Shown here piece after piece: positions 8,548-17,612 of a stretch of DNA of 64,000 nt. This DNA comes from Marinobacter sp. F3R11 (GTDB lineage: Bacteria; Pseudomonadota; Gammaproteobacteria; Pseudomonadales; Oleiphilaceae). The notes under the pieces were generated by a model. It searched no databases and had not been told where the DNA came from. It was given only the letters and a program-made list of their open reading frames with translations. Position numbers and translations under genes: made by a program. Location of the stretch: NCBI RefSeq assembly GCF_003318275.1, contig NZ_QOCH01000009.1, positions 186,001-250,000 of the forward strand, given 5' to 3'. Every line of letters starts with the position of its first letter. Position 1 is the stretch's first letter.

Positions 8548-9591
8548 TTAAAGAGAGTAAACTCGCGTAGCGGTTCCGCTGAAAAGAGCTTTCTTCTCTT
8601 CAGCGCTGCAACCTGCTGCGATTCTCTTGAACGCGTTCCACACAACCGGGTATGTACACGTAACCATGTCAACCGGAAAATTACTCTCAAACATGCACCG
8701 GTCCACGCCGAACGCTTCGATACAGGTTTTGATATAAGGTCCCCAGGCTTCGGCCAAAACCTCAGAGGAAGCCGGCCGGGCTAAAGTATCAAAACCAAAA
8801 CCAGCAAACTTCATGCCCAGACCACCCAGTTTGCAGCTGACATTTGGACAGGCTGCGAGCTCCTCAATGCCTTTTTTCCAAACAGCAAAAACCTCATCCC
8901 GCTTGCCTTCATATGCTCCAGCACCAATCGGGCCACCAACATGGTCAAGGATAATTTTTGATTCCGGATAGGTACGAGCCAGATCCGCAAGTTCACCCAG
9001 CTGCGGGTGATAGATCCAGCTGTCAAAAGTCATATCAAACGCGATGAGCTTCTCGAATCCCTGGCGGAAAGTGGGATCCAGCAACACTTCCGGCGGAAAA
9101 TCGCGAGCCGTTGTCCGCACTGTGCCAGTCTTGTCATAAACAGTTGACTGACGGACTCCGCGAAAACGGCCGCGCCCAGCCTCCACGTGAGCCTGAAGCA
9201 CCTCTTCTACACTCGCCCCTTCAAGAAGATCTGCGCGCCCGATAATCGCCTTACATACTCCACGATCACCAACTGGCCCATTCGCTGCTTCTTCTGCAAA
9301 GGCTGCGACAAATTCAGTTTCCCCTATCAACCGAAATCTCTCAGGGCCATCTGTTCGATACCCTTCAGTACATTCAGCAAAGATAGTTGCTGTAATGTTG
9401 TGCCCGCTTAGCAAATCGGCAGCGAACTCTTCCTGCAGGTAGCGTGGCTTCCTCGGCAAATCCCAAAGATGATGATGAGGATCAACGATTGGTAAATCCG
9501 GCTCCAGGATCTCTTCACTGTGCAAAGCAAGCCATTCGGGATCGGCAGCGGTCAGGATGGCCGCCGATTTTTCTGCGTAAGTTTTTGTCAC
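8548..9591 (-). CDS. Amidohydrolase-family TIM-barrel hydrolase (Amidohydro_2 type)
   Basis: A 347-residue metal-dependent hydrolase. The DPHHHLWDLP motif holds the metal-binding HxH of the amidohydrolase superfamily in the form found in 2-pyrone-4,6-dicarboxylate lactonase-like and decarboxylase-like members (PF04909). LDHVGGPIG and FESNFPVD supply later active-site positions. I chose the GTG at 9589-9591 because a perfect AAGGAG lies 7 bp upstream, rather than the ATG at 9636. Between a CoA ligase and a CoA-transferase, it probably opens a lactone or hydrolyses an intermediate of the pathway. The substrate is unknown. Confidence 0.85.
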   Translation of the reverse strand: MTKTYAEKSAAILTAADPEWLALHSEEILEPDLPIVDPHHHLWDLPRKPRYLQEEFAADLLSGHNITATIFAECTEGYRTDGPERFRLIGETEFVAAFAEEAANGPVGDRGVCKAIIGRADLLEGASVEEVLQAHVEAGRGRFRGVRQSTVYDKTGTVRTTARDFPPEVLLDPTFRQGFEKLIAFDMTFDSWIYHPQLGELADLARTYPESKIILDHVGGPIGAGAYEGKRDEVFAVWKKGIEELAACPNVSCKLGGLGMKFAGFGFDTLARPASSEVLAEAWGPYIKTCIEAFGVDRCMFESNFPVDMVTCTYPVVWNAFKRIAAGCSAEEKKALFSGTATRVYSL

Positions 9592-9790
9592 TTTAAGCTC
9601 CTTGTTTTTGCTATATACCACTAAAAATCGACTCATTTATGTCGAGCCGTACTTATAGGTACGCCTTTTGCGACACCTTGCCCCTTATCAGGAAACAATC
9701 ATTTAAACATGATTTAATTATTGTACTGAAATAACGCTGTCTCTCAGCCTGTCTATCCTTTCGAAACCGGGAGAGCCGCCCCTTACCTGA

Positions 9791-11389
9791 CTATTCGCCT
9801 TCAGTAACGAGCTGCTTCTCGGCCATGTCACGCAAAGCACTTTTCTTGACTTTCAATCCGTTAGGCCCATCAACCATGGGAACTTCGTCAATAATGAAGA
9901 TATGAACAGGTACTTTGTATACAGCCAACTGATCACGGCATTTTTCGATCAGTGCAGCGGTATCAGGGGTCCGGCCTGTAGCCGGAACAACAAAAGCGAC
10001 CGGGCGAGGTCCCTGGGGCAGCGTAACCGCAACCACCTGGCAGCTATCCACATCCGGATCGGCACTGATCACTACTTCAATTTCTTCAGGCGCAACAAGG
10101 TAGCCGCCGATTCGCAACACGTCGTTTATACGAGTAAGAAGCGTGAATGTGTCGTTAGGGCCTCGTACACCCATATCCCCGGTCCTGAGGTAACCGTCCT
10201 CTGTAAATGCGCCTGCAGTGCGCTCGGGGTCATTCAGGTATCCAGTCATAACATTGGGAGAAAGAATCTGAATTTCACCCGACTGTCCCTCCGCCAGCTC
10301 TTCTCCCGATATGGGGTCGGCAATCCGCAGTCTGGCTCCCGGGGTTGTCAGCGTTCCCCCGGCTTCCGCACGCACCTCAAGCGGATCGTCCGCCGCGCGC
10401 ATTGCAACTAAAGCCAACGACTCGCTGAGCCCATACATTGCACGCATATGGACTCCATGGCGCTCAGCTATTTCGGGCAGTTCAGTAAGGCCCGGGGTGA
10501 AGTTGGCATGACCATACATTCGCAACCCCGGGAATGGGCGTTCACCAGAAACAACCTTGAGCAAACTATCAAGCATATCGTTGGTGCCCAATGCATGGGT
10601 TACACCTGCCTCATTGATAACGCCGGAAACTTCAACCGGATCGAAAGCATCAAGCATTACCAGCGGGATGCCTGATGCAATGGCCATCATGGCAATACTG
10701 AACCCAAAACCGCCACACAGAGGAACCGCAAGCAACACCCTGCTGTCGGCATCAAGTCCCATTGCCTGTGATACATTCCGAGAATGGCGCACCACGCGGT
10801 CCTGCCGGTGGGATACGATCTTCGGCAGGCTGGTGGTACCCGATGTAGCGATGTACAGACATGGATCCTCAGGATGGGCAAGTAACCCTGCGGGCTCGCA
10901 TTCTGGCAGCGCCGCAATCGAAATAGCGTCTGCACCTGACACCAGGCCCTCAGCCGACTCGTCATCACACGAGACAACAAGCTTTATCGTCGAGCTACTT
11001 TTAGCCGATACCTTCCTTATGGTCTTCGCCAAATCGCCATTCCGGTATCCTGGAGCGAGAAAAAGAGCCTTCGCCCCGGTTCGCCCAATCAAATCACTGA
11101 CTTCTTTCTCACCTAGCCGTGGATTAAGCGCAAGAACTGCTGCACCGATCCGCCAGGCGGCGAAAGCTGCGACCATCCATTCAGGCTGATTGCCAAGATA
11201 AACTGCAATCGTGTCGCCACGCCCTATCCCATAGCTATGCAATACAGCGGCAACTTGAGCGCTGTTGCGACTAAGTTCGCCATAGGTGAAGACTTTGTTC
11301 CCTGGCAGAATGAACAAAGGCGCGTCAGCACCCTCATCGGCCAGAAAGCCCGCGAGAGTCTCACCGGCAGTTTCTATACGTGCACTCAT
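9791..11389 (-). CDS. Acyl-CoA ligase (AMP-binding, ANL superfamily)
   Basis: A 532-residue AMP-forming acid-CoA ligase. The P-loop reads TSGTTSLPK (residues 182-190), with serine replacing the usual glycine before the xPK. YGLSESL is the A5 motif and YLRTGDMG the A7/hinge region. RINDVLRIGGYLVAPEEIE is the A8 loop, and a C-terminal GLKVKKSALRD holds the likely catalytic lysine. It activates a carboxylic acid by adenylation and thioesterification. It is first in the minus-strand group of ligase, amidohydrolase, CoA-transferase and TRAP genes. The ATG at 11389 follows AGAGG. Confidence 0.9.
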   Translation of the reverse strand: MSARIETAGETLAGFLADEGADAPLFILPGNKVFTYGELSRNSAQVAAVLHSYGIGRGDTIAVYLGNQPEWMVAAFAAWRIGAAVLALNPRLGEKEVSDLIGRTGAKALFLAPGYRNGDLAKTIRKVSAKSSSTIKLVVSCDDESAEGLVSGADAISIAALPECEPAGLLAHPEDPCLYIATSGTTSLPKIVSHRQDRVVRHSRNVSQAMGLDADSRVLLAVPLCGGFGFSIAMMAIASGIPLVMLDAFDPVEVSGVINEAGVTHALGTNDMLDSLLKVVSGERPFPGLRMYGHANFTPGLTELPEIAERHGVHMRAMYGLSESLALVAMRAADDPLEVRAEAGGTLTTPGARLRIADPISGEELAEGQSGEIQILSPNVMTGYLNDPERTAGAFTEDGYLRTGDMGVRGPNDTFTLLTRINDVLRIGGYLVAPEEIEVVISADPDVDSCQVVAVTLPQGPRPVAFVVPATGRTPDTAALIEKCRDQLAVYKVPVHIFIIDEVPMVDGPNGLKVKKSALRDMAEKQLVTEGE

Positions 11390-11479
11390 TTACGACCTCT
11401 CTTCAAAAAGCACATACGTCCTTACTCCGCAGGGGGGAATTCGCTATATGCCTGCTTCGTATATCAAGCTTCGATCGGC

Positions 11480-11508
11480 CATTATCATTCACTCATGAAT
11501 GAATAATG
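11480..11508. promoter_or_regulatory. Palindrome upstream of the ligase operon
   Basis: The 490-bp divergent gap 11390-11879 holds no gene I can support. About 90 bp upstream of the ligase ATG it has CATTA-TCATTCA-CTCA-TGAATGA-A-TAATG, a 12-bp inverted repeat with one bulged base. The location suits an operator for the ligase/amidohydrolase/CoA-transferase unit. The regulator is unknown. Confidence 0.45.
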
Positions 11509-11853
11509 TCAACAAAATATGACCCTGAAAATCAGGAGGTACAACAGCGCCAGTGATGCGCCGAAGACCAACAATGGATGAGGATATCAATGGCAGAAAC
11601 CGGATAGCAGCACGCTGAAAGCCTGGAATCCAGCCGTATTCAGCAGCCTGCCGATGGGAAAAAAGGAATTACTGGCATGGCGTCAGTGCGCCTGAACTTT
11701 TCAAACTGAAGGGAAACCGAAAAACAGAGGCAAAGATTAAAAACGAACGGATAAGCGCTCCAGGTCAGCATGCCAGGGCAACAAAATTCCGGAATCAACC
11801 CAACAAACTCTGAACATGCCATGTAATAAGCTCGTAACATGCTTGTCGCACTA

Positions 11854-11869
11854 TCTGGTGTATACCAAA
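11854..11869. promoter_or_regulatory. Candidate AEP-regulon operator overlapping the HAD ribosome-binding site
   Basis: The core CTGGTGTATACCA (11855-11867) matches the CTGGTNTATACCA core of the palindromes at 17521-17536 and 20878-20893 in the aminoethylphosphonate locus. It is nested almost concentrically in a second perfect 8-bp inverted repeat, GTCGCACT (11845-11852) and AGTGCGAC (11872-11879). That repeat runs into the AAAGGAG ribosome-binding site and ends next to the ATG at 11880. Binding or RNA folding here could block expression. Confidence 0.6.
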
Positions 11870-11879
11870 GGAGTGCGAC

Positions 11880-12542
11880 ATGCTTGCAGTTTTCGACCTC
11901 GATGAAACCCTGATTCGGGGGGACAGTTCACAACTGTTTACTGAGTTTCTCCGCGCAGAAAACATTGATGCCAACCCCGATTCCAAAGCCATGGGCAGAG
12001 TCTTCATGAGGGCCTATAACAATGGGCACATGGATCTGCAGGACTACATGGAATTCAGCCTGGCCCCGATACGGGGTTGGCAGCGCAATCAGGTGCAGGA
12101 GCTTATTGACCGGTTCGTCACCGAGGTGATCCCTCCACGCATATTACCAACAGGCCAGGAGCGGGTGGCCTGGCACAAGGCCCAGGGGCATGATGTGTTA
12201 ATTATCTCCGCAACGGGAGAACACCTGGTATCACCCATTGCCCGACACCTCGGCATTGATGACGGTATAGGTGTTCAAGTGGAGTGGCAGAACGACAGTC
12301 TCAAAGGCACCATAGGATCCCGGCGCCCTTTCAGAGACGGTAAAGTGTCTGCTCTGGAGGAGTGGATTACAGCCCGGAAAGCCAGCCCCGAGAAAGTCTG
12401 GTTCTACTCAGATTCCCACAACGATCTTCCCCTTTTAAACGCTGTGGACTATCCCGTAGCAGTAAACCCGGACCCGATTCTGGAGGACTACGCCCTGCAA
12501 CAGGGCTGGCTCGTTTTTATCGATGAAGTGGCGCAGGCATGA
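11880..12542 (+). CDS. HAD-superfamily IB phosphatase (SerB-like)
   Basis: A 220-residue HAD hydrolase of the phosphoserine-phosphatase-like IB subgroup. The nucleophile motif FDLDETLIRGDS is at residues 5-16. Motif II is IISATGEHL, and motif III/IV is FYSDSHNDLPLL with the metal-binding aspartates. It hydrolyses a phosphate monoester; histidinol-phosphate or phosphoserine-type substrates are known in the family, but the real one is unknown. AAAGGAG precedes the ATG. The upstream operator-like palindrome matches those of the AEP locus, which suggests co-regulation with phosphonate use. Confidence 0.88.
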   Translation: MLAVFDLDETLIRGDSSQLFTEFLRAENIDANPDSKAMGRVFMRAYNNGHMDLQDYMEFSLAPIRGWQRNQVQELIDRFVTEVIPPRILPTGQERVAWHKAQGHDVLIISATGEHLVSPIARHLGIDDGIGVQVEWQNDSLKGTIGSRRPFRDGKVSALEEWITARKASPEKVWFYSDSHNDLPLLNAVDYPVAVNPDPILEDYALQQGWLVFIDEVAQA

Positions 12543-12608
12543 CACTTCGCCATCTCAACCTGGCACGAGCGGAGCTTTGTCGTTCCCGCAGAGAGGCAGG
12601 CCACCCCA

Positions 12609-13514
12609 TCACCCCAACACCACCAGCAACAGGCCTGCAAGAATGGTCAACACACCTAAAATCTTGGGTGGATGCAAGGGTTCCTCAAGAAAATACCACC
12701 CCAGCACAACTCCGATAGGAATGCTGACCTGCCTGAACGCCACCACGTAACTGACATCCTCTGCATAGGCCATGGCCCAGACAACCAGCGCGTAGGTGCC
12801 CAGAATCAGTATCCCTGCGGCTAAAGTACTGCGCCAGTTCGCTACCAATTGCCGAAGCAGTCGGCGTTCCGTTTTCTGAAGGCTCAGGCCGATGCTGAGC
12901 CATACCAGTGCTGACCATGCCTGGAGGATCACGAACACCAGGGCCACCTCAGCATCCAGGGCAATTCCATCGAGCAAATTCCGCATTCTTTCCGTCGCAG
13001 CATCGTCGACGATTGAATATCCGGCAGTACTGGCAGCCGCCAGGAGAGCAAACAGTGTGGCAAGATTGCGATAGTTGGCCAGACGAAAATCCCGGAGCCG
13101 TTGCATTGGCAGGATAATGCATCCAGCCACAATCAGCAGGATACCGACCGCAGCCGCGATGGTGATGGTTTCGGCTCTTCCCAGGAAAAGGGTCCCGATC
13201 AGCAGGATAAGCAGAGGCGAAGACCGTGCCAGAGGGTAAACCACCGACAGTTCGCCATGGCGATAGGCTGCCGCCAGTGCGCTGAGGTAGGTAGCCTGAA
13301 AAAAGCCAGTCGCAACAACCAGCCACCAGATACCCGAGCCCAGTTTCTGTACCAGAGGAAAGTAGTACACCAAAACCGGCAGGGTCAGGAGCGCGCCCCA
13401 GAGTGTGCTATACCAGAAGAACGCTCCACTGGGGCTGACCTTCTTGCCAAACAGGTTCCAGCCGGCGTGTGCCAGAGCGGACACAAGAACGATGACTATG
13501 GCTGTGGAAGTCAT
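12609..13514 (-). CDS. EamA/DMT-family transporter
   Basis: A 301-residue inner-membrane protein with about ten membrane helices arranged as two EamA repeats. It begins with STAIVIVLVSALAHAGWNLFGKK, the usual first helix, and ends with the conserved helix VLGWYFLEEPLHPPKILGVLTILAGLLL. EamA proteins mostly export or import small metabolites. It starts 19 bp after the end of the phosphonate ABC permease gene on the same strand, so it is probably the last gene of that operon. It might export an overflow product of AEP metabolism. It converges with the HAD gene; no terminator is visible in the 66-bp gap. Confidence 0.88.
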   Translation of the reverse strand: MTSTAIVIVLVSALAHAGWNLFGKKVSPSGAFFWYSTLWGALLTLPVLVYYFPLVQKLGSGIWWLVVATGFFQATYLSALAAAYRHGELSVVYPLARSSPLLILLIGTLFLGRAETITIAAAVGILLIVAGCIILPMQRLRDFRLANYRNLATLFALLAAASTAGYSIVDDAATERMRNLLDGIALDAEVALVFVILQAWSALVWLSIGLSLQKTERRLLRQLVANWRSTLAAGILILGTYALVVWAMAYAEDVSYVVAFRQVSIPIGVVLGWYFLEEPLHPPKILGVLTILAGLLLVVLG

Positions 13515-13533
13515 TAAATTTCAGGTTGCCCGT

Positions 13534-15294
13534 TCATTCTGTGCCCTGTCGCCATGGCCGCGTTGAACGGTCTACCCAGGAACGCAGTAGCCCCTGGATG
13601 AGCTTTGCCACGGCGCAGGTGGCCGTAATCAGTATGGCCATTGCTGCGGCCGGGGCAATGTCTCCGGCTTCGTCCATATTCAGCACCGCTACTGACGCCA
13701 ACTGGGAGTCATGGCCGTAAAGGAACACAACCGCCGAGACCGTGGTCATCGCATTCACGAACAGATACAGCGCGACATCCAGGATCGCGGGCAGGCACAG
13801 AGGCAAGGTAACTGTGAACAGCACCCTCCATCGGGACGCATTGAGAGACTCCCCTACCGCCTCGAATTCCTGGTCCAGTTGCTTCAACGCTGTTACCGCT
13901 GTGAGATGGGAGACCGCATAGAAGTGCGTGATGGTACACAGCATCAGGATGAACAGGGTGCCATAGATCCCGTTGATCGGATTGTCCGGATGATTGAAGA
14001 AGAAGATGTAGGATAACCCCAGCACCAATCCTGGAACGGCCAAAGGCAGAAGCGACAGGAACTGGAATAAACCGGTCAGAATACGGGGCTGCGGTGTCCG
14101 CTCCATCAGCCAGGCGTTGAAAAAGACCAGCATGGTTCCAATCACCATGGTACCCAGGGCCATCTGCAGGCTGTTGCCGTAGGCCCCCCACCCACCTCCG
14201 TCCATGCGGCCGAACTGGTAATTGTTCAGGCTCAAGTCCAGATTGTATGGCCAGAAGGTAACGAACGACGCGTAGATGGCCATGCCAATGATGGCAAAAA
14301 TGAACACCAGCGTCGGTGTCAGCATCAGCGCCCCGACAGTGTCGCGTTTGCGATCCTGGCCGGGCTTGTAAGGCACTGATCTCGCGGTGAAGCTTGCCGA
14401 CTGTTTGCGTTGTACATAGCGATCAGCAATGAAGGCCAGCATGGCTGGCAATAGCAACAGCACACTGACCACAGCGCCCATCTCGAATTTCTGCTGTCCG
14501 ATCACCTGCTTGTAGATATCCGTAGCAAGTACATCAAACTGCCCGCCGATAACCTTGGGTACGCCGAAATCCGTGATCACCAACGTAAAGACAACGAAAG
14601 CAGCGCTCACCAGTCCATAGCGGGCTCCGGGCACCGTTACTGTCCAGAAGGTTCGCCAGGGGCCGGCCTTCAATGCAGTAGCGGCTTCGTAATGACGCCC
14701 ATCGGCATTGTCCATAGCCGTCAACAGAATCATCAGGGCGTGGGGAAATGTCCAGAAACAGGAGCCCATAATGATGCCAATGGGGCCATAGATCTCAGCC
14801 CCAAAGAGCCAGTCTTTTAGCACGCCCTGATTACCAAACAGGTATACCAGGCTGATTGCGGGCAACAGCGATGGCGCCAGAATCGGTAACACCAGCACAC
14901 CCCGAATCCACCCAGTGAATGGCAGGCGCGTACGGGTCAATGCCCAGGCCGCCATAAAGGCCAGGAAGACCACAACCAGGGTACTGAGCCCAGCCACCCA
15001 CAAGGAATTGAAAAACGCGGATTCGATACCACCGGAACTCAGGTAGCGGGCAAAGTTTTCCAGCCCGACAAACTCACCGGCCCTGTTCTCGACACTCTTT
15101 GAAAGCAGGGTGTACAGGGGGGCAAGTACAAGCAGTGTCAGAATGGCACAACCGGTTACCAGTAACAGAGAGAACACCCAGCGGCCGGCAAACTTCCGGC
15201 GTAACTCAACCAGGGAGGGCCAGTTGCGTGTCGCCGGTGTCGAAAGTACGTGAGAATCAATCATGGAACGCTTACCAGGGTCATACTCAGGCAT
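13534..15294 (-). CDS. phnU: 2-Aminoethylphosphonate ABC transporter, fused double permease
   Basis: A 586-residue inner-membrane protein that joins two binding-protein-dependent permease domains in one chain (about residues 40-300 and 320-580), each with the EAA-type loop. This matches the PhnU2-type permeases of aminoethylphosphonate systems. I chose the ATG at 15292-15294, which has GGAG six bases upstream; the ORF extends further only into the preceding ATPase gene. It works with the ATPase at 15312-16382 and the binding protein at 16468-17481. The specificity for AEP is inferred from phnW and phnX next door. Confidence 0.88.
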   Translation of the reverse strand: MPEYDPGKRSMIDSHVLSTPATRNWPSLVELRRKFAGRWVFSLLLVTGCAILTLLVLAPLYTLLSKSVENRAGEFVGLENFARYLSSGGIESAFFNSLWVAGLSTLVVVFLAFMAAWALTRTRLPFTGWIRGVLVLPILAPSLLPAISLVYLFGNQGVLKDWLFGAEIYGPIGIIMGSCFWTFPHALMILLTAMDNADGRHYEAATALKAGPWRTFWTVTVPGARYGLVSAAFVVFTLVITDFGVPKVIGGQFDVLATDIYKQVIGQQKFEMGAVVSVLLLLPAMLAFIADRYVQRKQSASFTARSVPYKPGQDRKRDTVGALMLTPTLVFIFAIIGMAIYASFVTFWPYNLDLSLNNYQFGRMDGGGWGAYGNSLQMALGTMVIGTMLVFFNAWLMERTPQPRILTGLFQFLSLLPLAVPGLVLGLSYIFFFNHPDNPINGIYGTLFILMLCTITHFYAVSHLTAVTALKQLDQEFEAVGESLNASRWRVLFTVTLPLCLPAILDVALYLFVNAMTTVSAVVFLYGHDSQLASVAVLNMDEAGDIAPAAAMAILITATCAVAKLIQGLLRSWVDRSTRPWRQGTE

Positions 15295-15311
15295 TCGGAA
15301 CTCCGCAGCTC

Positions 15312-16382
15312 TCAGGCTGCGAAGCAATGCAGGGCGTCGGAGGGCAGGTTGAGGCAAATACCGCCGCCAACACACAGCCCAAGACGCCGCGCGGAACGTG
15401 GGTCCACATCCACAATCAGCTCCAGTTCAACGTCGTTCAGGCGAATATGAGTGCGGATGAACGCTCCCAGATAATCCAGTGCCCGGACCTCTCCCTCCCA
15501 CTCTCCGTCTCCGCAGGGCAACAGGTGAACATCCTCCGGCCGGATAGCCAGCCGAACCGCGCCTTCAGCGGAAGGCAACGGCCGGACCAGTTCCAGCTCA
15601 CGATCCCCGACCTTCACCCGCTGTCCATTTAATGGCGAGCTGTCAATGAAATTCATCGCGCCGATAAAGGATGCAACGAACGCTGACGCGGGTTGCTGAT
15701 AGATCTCCAGCGGGGTTCCTACCTGCTCTATAACGCCGTTGTTCATGACCACAACACGGTCAGCCATTGCCAGCGCCTCTTCCTGATCGTGGGTCACCAT
15801 GATCGTAGTGACACCCAGCTGCTTTTGGAGGTTACGAATCTCGCTGCGCAGATGATGGCGCACTTTGGCGTCCAGTGCAGACAAGGGCTCATCAAGCAGC
15901 AACAACCCCGGCGAAGGCGCCAGTGCCCGCGCCAATGCAACACGTTGCTGCTGGCCACCGGACAACTGAGCCGGGTACTTCCGGGCATGGTCTTCAAGCC
16001 CAACCAGGTTCAACAGTTCGTCCACCCGACTCCGGACCCTGGCCTTTGGCATGCCGATGCTGCGCAGGCCATAGGCTATGTTGTCGGCGACCGTCATATT
16101 CGGGAACAACGCGTAAGACTGAAATACAATGCCGAAATCACGATCTCTGGGCGGTTTCAGGGAAATGTCCGTGTCACCTTGATGGAGTAGCCCCCCGCTC
16201 TGGCACTCAAGCCCCGCAATGATGCGAAGCAGGGTGGTCTTTCCACACCCTGATGGCCCAAGAAAACACACCAGTTCGCCTGGCTCGATGGTGAGATCGA
16301 TGTTTTTCAGTGCACAAAAATCACCGAAGAACTTGTCGACCCCCTGAATTTCGAGACGACTCCCCTGGGTTTTCTGGCTCAT
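15312..16382 (-). CDS. phnT: 2-Aminoethylphosphonate ABC transporter, ATP-binding protein
   Basis: A 356-residue ABC ATPase of the spermidine/iron/phosphonate (PotA-like) type. Walker A is LGPSGCGKTT, the signature is LSGGQQQRVALARAL, Walker B is LLLLDEPLSALD, and the switch histidine is in MVTHDQEEAL. A C-terminal TOBE-like domain follows (from about residue 240). The ATG at 16380-16382 follows GGGGGTAAC, so the upstream in-frame start at 16430 is unlikely. It powers uptake by the fused permease encoded 17 bp downstream. Confidence 0.92.
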   Translation of the reverse strand: MSQKTQGSRLEIQGVDKFFGDFCALKNIDLTIEPGELVCFLGPSGCGKTTLLRIIAGLECQSGGLLHQGDTDISLKPPRDRDFGIVFQSYALFPNMTVADNIAYGLRSIGMPKARVRSRVDELLNLVGLEDHARKYPAQLSGGQQQRVALARALAPSPGLLLLDEPLSALDAKVRHHLRSEIRNLQKQLGVTTIMVTHDQEEALAMADRVVVMNNGVIEQVGTPLEIYQQPASAFVASFIGAMNFIDSSPLNGQRVKVGDRELELVRPLPSAEGAVRLAIRPEDVHLLPCGDGEWEGEVRALDYLGAFIRTHIRLNDVELELIVDVDPRSARRLGLCVGGGICLNLPSDALHCFAA

Positions 16383-16467
16383 GTTACCCCCTGCTTTTGA
16401 ATCATCCGGCAGGTGCCCGAAACCGGGCACCGCCTCGACTTATCCGGCCCAATGCCGGTCCGTCAAT

Positions 16468-17481
16468 TCACTTCGCTTCAGATTTACCGTCGTAACGACG
16501 CGCCCACTCGGACAGAATGGCCTCGCGGTTACTGGCCGCCCAACCAAAGTCGTTGTCGATGATCAGCTCACCTGCATTTTCCGGAAAATGCTCGACCGGC
16601 TGCGCGACGCCTGGCATGCCTACAATGGCGTAGCCCTCGTTATACATTTCCATGGCCTGACGGGTGATGGACCAATCTACCAGCGTTTGCGCCGCTTCCA
16701 TTTTATCCGTGCCATCCACAATCGCAGTCGCTTCTACTTCCCAGCCCAGGCCCTCTTTCGGGAAAACCAGTTCCAGGGGAGCACCTTGTTCCTTAAGGCG
16801 GGCACCACGGAAGGCAAATGAAACCCCAATGGTGGTTTCACCAGAGGCCGCCATCTTGCAAGGCTTGGAACCTGAGTGCGTATAGCGGCTGATGTTCTCG
16901 TGAAGCCCATCCATGAACGTCCAGCCTTTGTCTTCTCCCATCAATTGGAGCCAGGCAGAGACATCCAGAAAGCCGGTACCAGATGAGTTAGGGTTCGGCA
17001 TAACCACGTGCCCCTGATACACCGGCTTAGCCAGATCCTGCCAGCTGGCAGGCATTGGCAGATTATTTTTCTCTGCTTCAATGGTGTTCACACAGATCGC
17101 AGCCATCCACGCATCCATGCCTACCCAGGACGGTGTCTCATCGCTGTCACGGAACTTCGGAGACAATTCCTCAAGCCCTTTCGGCGCGTATGGGACCAGC
17201 ATTCCCTCATTCTTCAGCAGCAACAGGCTTGTGCCTGCCAGCCCCCAGACTACATCTGCCCGCGAATTCTGCTTTTCTGCCAGCAAGCGAGCAGTTACAA
17301 CACCTGTAGAGTCGCGAACCCAGTTAATCTTGATGTCCGGATGGTCCTCATTGAAGCGCTCGGCGTACTTCGCAAGATCCTCTGCTTCAACCGCGGTGTA
17401 TACGGTCAGTTCAGTCTGTGCATTAGCGTTGACGGCTATAGCCAATGTGGTCAGGGCAAGGGCTTTCTTCAGGTGTTTCAC
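16468..17481 (-). CDS. phnS: 2-Aminoethylphosphonate-binding periplasmic protein
   Basis: A 337-residue extracellular solute-binding protein of family 1. It has a short signal peptide (KHLKKALALTTLAIAVNANA) and then TELTVYTAVEAEDLAKYAERF, the start typical of PhnS2/iron-binding-like proteins. The GTG at 17479-17481 is preceded by AAGGAG at good spacing; the earlier ATG would destroy the signal peptide. Expression should be controlled through the palindrome at 17521-17536, about 40 bp upstream. The binding of AEP is inferred from context and from family resemblance. Confidence 0.9.
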   Translation of the reverse strand: MKHLKKALALTTLAIAVNANAQTELTVYTAVEAEDLAKYAERFNEDHPDIKINWVRDSTGVVTARLLAEKQNSRADVVWGLAGTSLLLLKNEGMLVPYAPKGLEELSPKFRDSDETPSWVGMDAWMAAICVNTIEAEKNNLPMPASWQDLAKPVYQGHVVMPNPNSSGTGFLDVSAWLQLMGEDKGWTFMDGLHENISRYTHSGSKPCKMAASGETTIGVSFAFRGARLKEQGAPLELVFPKEGLGWEVEATAIVDGTDKMEAAQTLVDWSITRQAMEMYNEGYAIVGMPGVAQPVEHFPENAGELIIDNDFGWAASNREAILSEWARRYDGKSEAK

Positions 17482-17520
17482 GTAAGTCTCCTTTTGCAGG
17501 CTCAGGTTAAAGCGCACTTT

Positions 17521-17536
17521 ACTGGTCTATACCAGT
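17521..17536. promoter_or_regulatory. Palindromic operator upstream of phnS
   Basis: ACTGGTCTATACCAGT is a near-perfect 16-bp palindrome in the 131-bp gap between phnX and phnS. The same sequence with one change occurs at 20878-20893, upstream of the FAD oxidase-phnW-phnX unit. A related core is at 11854-11869. The GntR-type regulator encoded at 20959-21687 is the obvious candidate to bind it. Confidence 0.75.
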
Positions 17537-17612
17537 TTCTATGTCCTCAACCACCATAGGTCTATTTGATTGCAAAGACGTGACAGCAATGTGACGTATC
17601 CATGGACATTTC

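Noticed and set aside
13709..14191. Long ORFs in other frames of the permease and neighbouring genes
   Set aside because: They are shadows of GC-rich coding sequence; the in-frame proteins carry all recognisable domains.
14838..14855. CAGGTATACCAG resembling the AEP operator
   Set aside because: It lies inside the permease coding sequence and lacks the full ACTGGT...ACCAGT arms; it is probably chance.
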